Assembly (NCBI GenBank): GCA_026397495.1
Contig: JAPLUS010000164.1
Location: 1-5,049 of the forward strand
Reading direction: 5' to 3'
DNA: 5,049 nt
Origin: Candidatus Zixiibacteriota bacterium
Lineage (GTDB): Bacteria > Zixibacteria > MSB-5A5 > GN15 > PGXB01
Every line of letters begins with the position of its first letter. The stretch's first letter is position 1. The notes below the pieces were generated by a model. The model worked only from the letters and a program-made list of their open reading frames with translations. It was not told the origin of the DNA and made no database searches. Position numbers and translations under genes: made by a program. Of this stretch, positions 1-5,049 are shown one piece after another.

Positions 1-1
1 A

Positions 2-1396
2 TCATTTGGACCATTCGATCTCAGGCGGGGCGATATCGCTCCCTTTACTTTTGCCATTGTCGCCGGTCAAAGTTTCCATCCTGGAAAATATTACACGGGA
101 GCCACTGATTTCACCAATCTTGGTTTAAGTGCCCTATGGGCCGGCTGGATTTATGATAATCCCGGTGTTGATACTGATGGCGACGGGTACAAAGGGGAAT
201 ATCATATCTTTTGTCTCGATTCCATCTTATCACGAGTTGATACGAATATGCAGCAGGGCAGCCCGACTTTTGACACTATCTGGTATTGCCGATACGGAGA
301 TACAATATATTATCAGGGTGATGGGGTTCCCGATTTCAAAGGCGCTTCTCCGCCACCCAGTCCGACCGTAACGCTTTTCCCCGGAATTGATAAGTTTAAT
401 CGGGGTCAAATAATTGCCAGATGGAACGGACAACTATCTGAAACGACTCCCGATCAATTCAGTCAGCAGATTGATTTTGAGGGTTATCGGGTTTATACCT
501 CCCTTACCGGAAAAGTCGACGATTACTCCCTGCTTTCTTCCTATGATGTTGAAAACTATGATCGCTGGGAATATGATAAAGACAATAAGATTTGGAATAT
601 CGTGAATAGACCATACACCATGAGTTTGTTACGGCAGATGTATGGGGATAATTTCAACCCCACCTATTATTATAATTCCGATCATCTCTTTGCATTTTAT
701 AACTTCCGCACACGGAAATATGAAGAATACTATTTTACACGGCATGACTGGAATCAATCAAATTACCGAGATACAACTAAAATTCACAAAGTATATCCGG
801 ATCAACCTTATCCTTCAACATTGAATCGCGATAGCGCCGCTATGTTTTACCCAAATGAGGTGACTTCTGAAGGCCAATTGAAATACTTTGAATATGAATA
901 TATTTTAAAGCATTTGCTCCCTTCTCAGCAATACTATATGTCAGTAACGGTCTTTGATCAGGGATTTCCCGCCAAAGGATTACGCCCTCTGGAAACAGCG
1001 CCCAATCTTAATGCTCAGCGGGAGTTTGCGCAAAATTCCAGCGCCCTAGTCAGGGAGAAGAAACTAAATGTAATTGTATATCCCAATCCATATCGGATTG
1101 ATGCCAACTATCGGGAACGTTTTGAAGGATGGGAAAGGCCTGATTTGCCGGAATCAAGAATTCATACCATTCATTTTACCAATCTGCCTAATCGATGCAC
1201 TATTAAAATATATACGCTTGCTGGTGATTTAATAAGGAAGATCAATCATGATTTCGCCGAGGGTCAAGCCGGAAGTATGCACGAGTCATGGGATCTCATA
1301 TCAAGAAATACGATGGAAGTGGTTTCCGGAATCTATTATTACACGGTTGAATCAGAGATCGGCAATCAAATCGGCAAATTGGTCATTATAAGATAA
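2..1396 (+). CDS. Secreted multidomain protein with FN3-like region and T9SS/FlgD-like C-terminal domain (5'-truncated by window edge)
   Basis: The reading frame is open from base 2 to a TAA at 1394-1396, giving 464 residues with no start in view. The first in-frame Met (position 248, residue 83) lies inside conserved-looking sequence and has no convincing Shine-Dalgarno, so it is not the start. Visible parts: residues 1-25 (SFGPFDLRRGD..., ending AIVAGQSFH) resemble a beta-domain often seen in large secreted FCB proteins; residues 57-62 (DTDGDG) resemble a calcium-binding loop; from about 117 to 327 there is a fibronectin-III-like region (ARWNGQL, then DFEGYRVYTSL, later QQYYMSVTVFDQGFPAKGL) interrupted by an aromatic-rich insertion; residues 357-365 (VIVYPNPYR) open a C-terminal domain ending GIYYYTVESEIGNQIGKLVIIR. 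That ending matches the pattern of type IX secretion sorting or FlgD-like Ig domains. Export to the cell surface or medium is inferred, because the signal peptide lies outside the window. Substrate and specific function are unknown. Confidence 0.85.
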   Translation, partial: SFGPFDLRRGDIAPFTFAIVAGQSFHPGKYYTGATDFTNLGLSALWAGWIYDNPGVDTDGDGYKGEYHIFCLDSILSRVDTNMQQGSPTFDTIWYCRYGDTIYYQGDGVPDFKGASPPPSPTVTLFPGIDKFNRGQIIARWNGQLSETTPDQFSQQIDFEGYRVYTSLTGKVDDYSLLSSYDVENYDRWEYDKDNKIWNIVNRPYTMSLLRQMYGDNFNPTYYYNSDHLFAFYNFRTRKYEEYYFTRHDWNQSNYRDTTKIHKVYPDQPYPSTLNRDSAAMFYPNEVTSEGQLKYFEYEYILKHLLPSQQYYMSVTVFDQGFPAKGLRPLETAPNLNAQREFAQNSSALVREKKLNVIVYPNPYRIDANYRERFEGWERPDLPESRIHTIHFTNLPNRCTIKIYTLAGDLIRKINHDFAEGQAGSMHESWDLISRNTMEVVSGIYYYTVESEIGNQIGKLVIIR

Positions 1397-2614
1397 TCAT
1401 TTTCTATATATATTCAGTTCCTTAGGAAGATAATGAGCAAGTTTTTTAAAACCGGCGGCGGCGATGACGGCCAAAAAAGCGATTATTCCCCACATATAGA
1501 TAAAATCCGGTTTTGTCCAATCAAGTAGTATCCCTCCCAAGAGGGGCCCCAGGGACCATCCCGCCGAGACCGCAAATCCATATATCCCCATATAACGACC
1601 CACCTGGCCATGAGGCGCCAGATTAGCGGCGATTGATAAGGCCGCCGGAGAAACAAAATTCTCCCCTATGGTTATAATTATAAACGCCAAAATAAAGAGA
1701 TGAAATGTTGATGAAATACCGATGGAAAGATAACCAATGGCATATATCAGGGAGCCAAGGGCCAGTTGGGTTGACAGTGGTGTCTTTCTCAAGAACCTTG
1801 TGATCGGAACCTGCAAAAATGTTACCGCCAAGCCATTGATGGTAAAAAGAAAACCAAGTTGTGTTTTTGATATTCCTTTAAAATCGACTGAATAGAGCGA
1901 AAAGGGAGCTATCATTTGACCAATCACAAGATAAAGCACAAAAACAAGACCGGCATATATAAGAATAGCTCTATTCCCCCTCATTGAAAGTAGCTCTTTC
2001 AGCCCGGATGTTTTTCCATTCCCATCATATGTTTTGATTCCCCTGAGGAATATTCCCAAAATCACTCCGGAAATAAATGTCAGGACTGCAGAAATAATAA
2101 ATAAAATGGCGTAGGAGCTGTTAGCAAGGTATCCGCCAAGCGCCGGTCCAAGCGCCCATCCCAAATTGTCCGTTACGCGGATAATCGCATATCCCTCGAG
2201 CCGATCATGGGCTTTGACCAAATCAGCCACAGCTGCATTGGCAGCGGGCTGAAAAACGGAACCCACTATAAAGCTAATGAGTATCGTGGCGCCAATTTGA
2301 TAAAAACCCCAGTGCGCATAAATGGCATAGGCAATAGACAAGAGTGTGAACGCACGTAATAGCTGTGCCAATACCATCAAATGATACCGCCCCACCCGGT
2401 CCGATAACTCCCCTCCGAAAGCCTGAGAAATAGCACGGACGATCCCGGCCATACCAAAAAATATTCCAATTTGTGAGAGAGATACCCCCAATTGAGAATG
2501 AAAATAAATGGAAATAAAAGGTATTGCCACGGCAAAACCCATCGATGATGCCAGCCAGCCGACTGACAATATCCAGAACCGGTGATCGTATTTTCTAAGG
2601 AGTTCGAATCTCAT
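1397..2614 (-). CDS. MFS transporter, 12-TM, drug:H+ antiporter (DHA1/MdtH-like)
   Basis: This complete 405-residue protein has about twelve hydrophobic segments and the length usual for the major facilitator superfamily. Family marks seen: the loop 2-3 'motif A' GGELSDRVGR at residues 67-76, and a helix-5 antiporter-type 'motif C' version GWALGPALGGYL at 152-163. The latter is mirrored in the second half as GWSLGPLLGGIL at 352-363, the expected internal repeat of two six-helix halves, with a charged cytoplasmic loop around 190-215 between them. Motif C suggests proton-coupled export of a small molecule across the inner membrane, possibly a drug or metabolite; the substrate cannot be read from sequence. 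The start is the ATG at 2614-2612, with a weak AGAAGAA Shine-Dalgarno at 2630-2624, nine bases upstream. The TGA stop (1399-1397) touches the stop of the convergent upstream gene. The gene is divergent from the M29 aminopeptidase across 291 bp. A simple sugar or osmolyte MFS is a less likely alternative. Confidence 0.93.
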   Translation of the reverse strand: MRFELLRKYDHRFWILSVGWLASSMGFAVAIPFISIYFHSQLGVSLSQIGIFFGMAGIVRAISQAFGGELSDRVGRYHLMVLAQLLRAFTLLSIAYAIYAHWGFYQIGATILISFIVGSVFQPAANAAVADLVKAHDRLEGYAIIRVTDNLGWALGPALGGYLANSSYAILFIISAVLTFISGVILGIFLRGIKTYDGNGKTSGLKELLSMRGNRAILIYAGLVFVLYLVIGQMIAPFSLYSVDFKGISKTQLGFLFTINGLAVTFLQVPITRFLRKTPLSTQLALGSLIYAIGYLSIGISSTFHLFILAFIIITIGENFVSPAALSIAANLAPHGQVGRYMGIYGFAVSAGWSLGPLLGGILLDWTKPDFIYMWGIIAFLAVIAAAGFKKLAHYLPKELNIYRK

Positions 2615-2657
2615 GCCGGCTTGTTCTTCTTATTTGGACCTTTATTTGATGACCTCA

Positions 2658-2687
2658 AATATACAATCTATTCCTATTTTCAGGCAA
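2658..2687 (-). promoter_or_regulatory. Candidate sigma70-type promoter for the MFS gene
   Basis: Read on the minus strand, a -35-like TTGCCT (2687-2682) is followed after 18 bases by a -10-like TATATT (2663-2658), which matches the consensus at 5 of 6 positions. Transcription would begin near 2651, giving a leader of about 37 bases before the ATG. This is found by eye in an AT-rich region, where chance matches are common. Confidence 0.45.
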
Positions 2688-2703
2688 TGACTCATTTCGT
2701 AGC

Positions 2704-2718
2704 ATTATGGATCATAAT
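2704..2718. repeat. Inverted repeat ATTATG-GAT-CATAAT, possible operator
   Basis: This is a perfect 6-bp inverted repeat with a 3-bp spacer, 17 bp upstream of the MFS -35 box. A further CATAAT half-site is at 2748-2753, and the 8-bp palindrome TATGCATA is at 2776-2783. The size and position suit a dimeric regulator binding site, but AT-rich sequence yields such palindromes by chance. Confidence 0.25.
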
Positions 2719-2846
2719 AATATATCAGGTTATATTAAAGGGAACGCCATAATAACCACAATGGCAATTTATTGTTATGCATATAATAGATTATTAATAA
2801 ATTGATATTTGGACCCAGCTAACAAGACAAAATGAACTATCAGACC

Positions 2847-2875
2847 TTGCCTATCAGCCAATCATCCTTTATACT
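2847..2875 (+). promoter_or_regulatory. Candidate sigma70-type promoter for the M29 aminopeptidase gene
   Basis: A -35-like TTGCCT (2847-2852) is followed after exactly 17 bases by a -10-like TATACT (2870-2875; 5 of 6 to consensus). Transcription would begin near 2882 and give a short leader of about 24 bases. That leader carries a good Shine-Dalgarno, AAAGGA at 2894-2899, six bases from the ATG. Box quality and spacing make this the best promoter candidate in the window. Confidence 0.55.
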
Positions 2876-2905
2876 ATTAAATAATATGCCAAGAAAGGAT
2901 CCATA

Positions 2906-4033
2906 ATGAAGGATAACCGTAATGACACTCTCGCAAAAAATCTAATTGATTATTCTGTCTCTCTCAAACGGGGTGAAATATTATACCTTGAAACCAAAGG
3001 GATCGCGGCCCTTGAGTTGTCAAAAGCAATAGTGAAATATGCCACCGAAAAAGGGGCTATTCCCTTTTGGTATTATAATGATGAATCGCTTCTGCGCCAG
3101 TTCCTAAAATCCGCCACTGAGGAACAGATAAAAATACTTGCTGATTTTCATCTTGATCTGATGAAGAAAGCGGCCGCCTATATCGGCGTCAGAGGATCAG
3201 AAAACCCCTTCGACCTTTCTGATATCGACCGCAAGCAAATGACTAATTTCAAAAGGATTTTCGATAAACCGGTGCATATTGAAGAGCGAGTAAAGCGAAC
3301 CAAGTGGGTGGTCCTGCGCTATCCAAACAATGCGATGGCTCAGTTGGCGGAAACATCACAGGAATATTTCGAAGATTTCTATTACGAAGTATGTAATCTC
3401 AATTATGCCAAAATGTCTGCGGCCATGGAACCATTGGTGGAGCTGGTGCGAAATACCGATAATGTCCGGATCACTGCTCCCGGTACTGACCTGACCTTTT
3501 CAATTAAGGGAATTGAAGTTGTCAAATGTGATGGGACTCGAAATATCCCCGACGGTGAGGTCTATACGGCGCCGGTCAGAGAATCTATAAATGGGACCAT
3601 TAGATACAACACCCCTTCCCTTTACGAGGGATTTGTATACAACGACATCTGTTTTGCTTTCAAAAACGGAAAAATCATAAAGGCAACTTCCTCATCATTC
3701 GAAGACAGATTAAATCAGATACTTGATAGGGACGAAAACGCCCGCTATGTGGGAGAATTCGCAATTGGAGTGAATCCCTTCATACTACATCCAATGAAAG
3801 ACACTCTCTTTGATGAGAAAATCCGAGGCTCAATTCATATAACCCCCGGCAGTTGTTATGATGAAGCTCCGAATGGGAATATGTCGACGATTCACTGGGA
3901 TCTGATATTAATTCAAAGAAAGGATTACGGGGGCGGTGAAATTTATTTCGACGGCAAATTGATAAGAAAAGACGGTATCTTCACTGATTCCAAAATGGAA
4001 GAGGCCTTCTCTGAGAAAAATCTGCGAAGGTAA
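2906..4033 (+). CDS. Aminopeptidase, peptidase family M29 (AmpS/AmpT-like)
   Basis: This 375-residue cytoplasmic metallo-aminopeptidase probably removes N-terminal residues from peptides, using a two-metal centre. The N-terminal domain (about 1-175) has the family opening 'LAKNLIDYSVSLKRGEILYLET'-type strand (residues 9-30). The C-terminal half carries the metal site: E218 in NIPDGEVYTAP, E284 in YVGEFAIG, H311 in RGSIHIT, and H330 and D332 in TIHWD. The E-to-E spacing of 66 equals that recalled for Thermus AmpT (E250/E316), and Y318 lies seven residues after H311, as the conserved family tyrosine does. The H311-H330 stretch is shorter than in AmpT, and total length is below the usual roughly 410. 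No signal peptide is seen. The start is supported by AAAGGA six bases upstream and by the promoter at 2847-2875. The gene is divergent from the MFS gene and convergent with the LOG gene. The related NicX-type dioxygenase fold is a less likely alternative, because both glutamate ligands are present. Confidence 0.93.
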   Translation: MKDNRNDTLAKNLIDYSVSLKRGEILYLETKGIAALELSKAIVKYATEKGAIPFWYYNDESLLRQFLKSATEEQIKILADFHLDLMKKAAAYIGVRGSENPFDLSDIDRKQMTNFKRIFDKPVHIEERVKRTKWVVLRYPNNAMAQLAETSQEYFEDFYYEVCNLNYAKMSAAMEPLVELVRNTDNVRITAPGTDLTFSIKGIEVVKCDGTRNIPDGEVYTAPVRESINGTIRYNTPSLYEGFVYNDICFAFKNGKIIKATSSSFEDRLNQILDRDENARYVGEFAIGVNPFILHPMKDTLFDEKIRGSIHITPGSCYDEAPNGNMSTIHWDLILIQRKDYGGGEIYFDGKLIRKDGIFTDSKMEEAFSEKNLRR

Positions 4034-4045
4034 TATCGCAGTCGA

Positions 4046-4066
4046 GACCTAAGATGGTTATTGGTC
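4046..4066. terminator. Weak hairpin in the convergent gap, possible bidirectional terminator
   Basis: GACC (4046-4049) pairs with GGTC (4063-4066), and TAA (4050-4052) with TTA (4058-4060), leaving a 5-base loop and a 2-base bulge. It is followed by GGGTTTATTA without a real T-tract. It is the only hairpin I see in the 45-base gap between the aminopeptidase and LOG genes. The stem is short and bulged, so it may not terminate transcription by itself. Confidence 0.2.
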
Positions 4067-4078
4067 GGGTTTATTAGA

Positions 4079-4744
4079 TTAAATTGCCGTGGAACGGCGA
4101 ACCTTCTCGTAGCCCTCTTTGATTATTCTCACCACTTCATCCGGATCGTCGGTCAACGAAAATAGGCTCAGTTCCTCTTTAGAGAGAGTGCCGGTTCGAA
4201 TTGGACTTGAGATAAGCCAGTCAATCAATCCTCCCCAGAATTCCGAACCCACCAATACCACCGGGAATTCAAATATTTTCTTGGTCTGTATCAAAGTCAG
4301 TGATTCGAATAATTCATCAAGTGTCCCAAAGCCGCCGGGCATAATCACAAAAGCGGAGGCATATTTAACAAACATCACCTTACGGGCGAAAAAATATCTA
4401 AAATAGAGAGAAATATCTTGATATTTATTAGCTTTTTGTTCAACCGGTATATCAATATTAAGACCGACCGACTTGGAGGCACCTTCCTGCGCACCCTGAT
4501 TGGATGCCTCCATAATACCGGGGCCGCCACCGGTTATGACGGCAAAGCCTGACTCTGACAGCTTTCTGGAAATTTCCCTGGCAATTTGATAATACTTCGA
4601 TTCCGGAACCAAAACCGATGACCCGAATATGGATACCGCCGGATGCAAAGTCCGCAAGGTCTCAAAACCATCTACAAATTCAGACATAATCCGAAAGACT
4701 GACCAGGTATCGTCATGGGTACCATTTCTTTTTAACTCATCCAT
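4079..4744 (-). CDS. LOG-family (TIGR00730-type) nucleotide 5'-monophosphate phosphoribohydrolase
   Basis: This is a complete 221-residue Rossmann-fold protein. Diagnostic motifs: FGSS at 40-43, GGGPGIMEASNQGA at 72-85 (nucleotide-phosphate binding), R121-K122 in FFARKVMF, and PGGFGTLDELFE at 136-147, the PGGxGTxxE signature with E144 as the expected catalytic acid. Family members hydrolyse the N-glycosidic bond of (modified) nucleoside 5'-monophosphates, releasing base and ribose 5-phosphate. In plants and some microbes this activates cytokinins; in most bacteria the physiological substrate is uncertain. The N-terminal DDTWSVFRIMSEFVDGFETL (11-30) is typical of this bacterial subgroup and supports the ATG at 4744-4742. 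A GAGGT Shine-Dalgarno (4758-4754) lies nine bases upstream. The older label 'lysine decarboxylase' for this family is misleading. The gene follows the EamA gene by 73 bases on the same strand and may be cotranscribed with it or use its own promoter. Confidence 0.94.
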   Translation of the reverse strand: MDELKRNGTHDDTWSVFRIMSEFVDGFETLRTLHPAVSIFGSSVLVPESKYYQIAREISRKLSESGFAVITGGGPGIMEASNQGAQEGASKSVGLNIDIPVEQKANKYQDISLYFRYFFARKVMFVKYASAFVIMPGGFGTLDELFESLTLIQTKKIFEFPVVLVGSEFWGGLIDWLISSPIRTGTLSKEELSLFSLTDDPDEVVRIIKEGYEKVRRSTAI

Positions 4745-4760
4745 TTAATATCAACCTCGA

Positions 4761-4773
4761 TAAGGAATCCTTA
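4761..4773. repeat. 13-bp palindrome TAAGGAATCCTTA upstream of the LOG gene
   Basis: Two 6-bp arms (4761-4766 and 4768-4773) flank one central base. It sits between a TATAAT -10-like box and the Shine-Dalgarno of the LOG gene, where a repressor site could lie. The single-base centre rules out a full hairpin, so DNA binding would be the only plausible role. The evidence is symmetry and position alone. Confidence 0.2.
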
Positions 4774-4792
4774 CCTAATAATAATCGACAAA

Positions 4793-4798
4793 ATTATA
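4793..4798 (-). promoter_or_regulatory. Candidate -10 box (TATAAT) for the LOG gene
   Basis: A perfect minus-strand TATAAT lies in the 73-base gap, about 50 bases before the LOG start. No good -35 box is found at 16-18 bases; the nearby perfect TTGACA (4832-4827) is 28 bases away, too far to pair with it. An independent LOG promoter is therefore only possible. Confidence 0.25.
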
Positions 4799-4817
4799 GA
4801 ACTTTCAATAGTTTTTA

Positions 4818-5049
4818 TCATATTTCTGTCAAAAGGACGCCCGCCATAACAATAATACCTCCGATGACGAAATCGGCACTAATCGGCTCAGCCAAGACAA
4901 CAGCTGAGACAGCTGAAGCAATAATTGGCTGGATATTCTGTACGACGGCCACCCGTGAAGCTTCCATATATTTCAATATCCAATACCACAGGAAATAGGC
5001 CAAGGTCGAAATAACAACAGCCATATAGATTATGGAAAACCAGGTCAGC
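4818..5049 (-). CDS. EamA/DMT-family transporter, C-terminal fragment (5' end outside window)
   Basis: The frame is open from the right edge (base 5048) to a TGA at 4820-4818, giving the last 76 residues. The Met at 5024-5022 is internal, since the frame continues upstream as LTWFSIIY with no stop. The three terminal membrane helices of an EamA repeat are visible: about residues 6-25 (IIYMAVVISTLAYFLWYWIL), 33-53 and 58-75. The family pattern is clear: an aromatic-rich AYFLWYWILKYMEAS, then QPIIASAVSAVVLAEPIS with the conserved P41 and E54-P55, then a GGIIVMAGVLL final helix. Full-length members have about 290-300 residues and ten helices in the inner membrane and export or import small metabolites such as amino acids. 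The substrate cannot be told from this fragment. The gene lies upstream of the LOG gene on the same strand. Confidence 0.9.
   Translation of the reverse strand, partial: LTWFSIIYMAVVISTLAYFLWYWILKYMEASRVAVVQNIQPIIASAVSAVVLAEPISADFVIGGIIVMAGVLLTEI

Larger units (their letters stand above)
2631..2815. repeat. 10-bp direct repeat TATTTGGACC in the divergent intergenic region
   Basis: TATTTGGACC occurs identically at 2631-2640 and 2806-2815, 175 bp apart in the same orientation. The first copy lies in the predicted MFS leader, between its -10 box and Shine-Dalgarno. The second lies about 30 bp upstream of the aminopeptidase -35 box. The 8-mer TTTGGACC also occurs at 5-12 inside the first coding region, which weakens the case for function. 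A shared regulator site is possible but unproven. Confidence 0.3.

Noticed and set aside
248..250. ATG at 248 as the start of the first gene
   Set aside because: The frame is open back to base 2 with plausible protein sequence (FGPFDLRRGD, DTDGDG), and no Shine-Dalgarno precedes this ATG, so it is an internal methionine.
129..824. Short plus- and minus-strand frames within the first gene (129-371, 230-433, 414-605, 642-824)
   Set aside because: All lie inside the long coding frame, show no domain and have low-complexity isoleucine-rich translations typical of out-of-frame reading.
4119..4406. Plus-strand 95-codon open frame opposite the LOG gene
   Set aside because: It is antisense to strongly conserved LOG motifs, including PGGFGTLDE, and its translation is serine/asparagine-rich with no recognisable domain, so it is a shadow frame.
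4079..4744. Lysine decarboxylase function for the LOG-family gene
   Set aside because: This is a historical misannotation; the GGGPGIMEA and PGGFGTLDE motifs belong to nucleotide phosphoribohydrolases, and no PLP-binding lysine motif is present.
4793..4832. TTGACA (4832-4827) with TATAAT (4798-4793) as one promoter
   Set aside because: The boxes are perfect, but the spacer is 28 bases, far from the 16-18 required, and the TTGACA overlaps the end of the EamA coding region.
1..5049. CRISPR array, mobile element, toxin-antitoxin or phage-defence system
   Set aside because: There is no regularly spaced repeat, terminal inverted repeat pair, transposase or integrase motif, or small paired gene; all sizeable frames are accounted for by five ordinary genes.

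Overview
This window looks like an ordinary chromosomal stretch from an uncultured Gram-negative bacterium of the FCB (Fibrobacteres-Chlorobi-Bacteroidetes) superphylum, possibly a Zixibacteria-like lineage. The main clue is the first gene. Its C-terminus has the 'VYPNPYR ... GIYYYTV ... GKLVIIR' layout of T9SS/FlgD-like C-terminal domains, which is common on large secreted proteins in that group. Base composition is moderately AT-rich by eye and similar across all genes. I see no transposase, integrase, tRNA, rRNA, CRISPR array or phage gene.

Layout, left to right: (1) positions 2-1396, plus strand, the C-terminal 464 residues of a secreted multidomain protein whose start lies outside the window. 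(2) 1397-2614, minus strand, a complete 12-helix MFS transporter of the drug:H+ antiporter type. Its stop codon directly abuts the stop of gene 1. (3) 2615-2905, an AT-rich divergent intergenic region with a sigma70-like promoter facing each way (both with a TTGCCT -35 box), a 6-3-6 inverted repeat and a 10-bp direct repeat. (4) 2906-4033, plus strand, a complete peptidase family M29 aminopeptidase. (5) 4034-4078, a 45-base convergent gap with at best a weak hairpin. (6) 4079-4744, minus strand, a complete LOG-family nucleotide 5'-monophosphate phosphoribohydrolase. (7) 4818-5049, minus strand, the C-terminal end of an EamA/DMT-family transporter that runs off the right edge.

The genes do not form an obvious pathway. 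Two membrane transporters (MFS and EamA), a cytoplasmic peptidase and a nucleotide-salvage or housekeeping enzyme sit beside a secreted surface protein. Orientations are + - + - -, so only the EamA and LOG genes could share a transcript. The MFS and aminopeptidase genes share a divergent control region and could be co-regulated, but nothing visible proves it.

I looked for an undescribed system and found no convincing one. The points most worth a second look are the secreted protein with an aromatic-rich insertion and a sorting-like tail, the zero-base convergent stop codons, the compact metal-site spacing of the M29 enzyme, and the paired elements in the divergent intergenic region.
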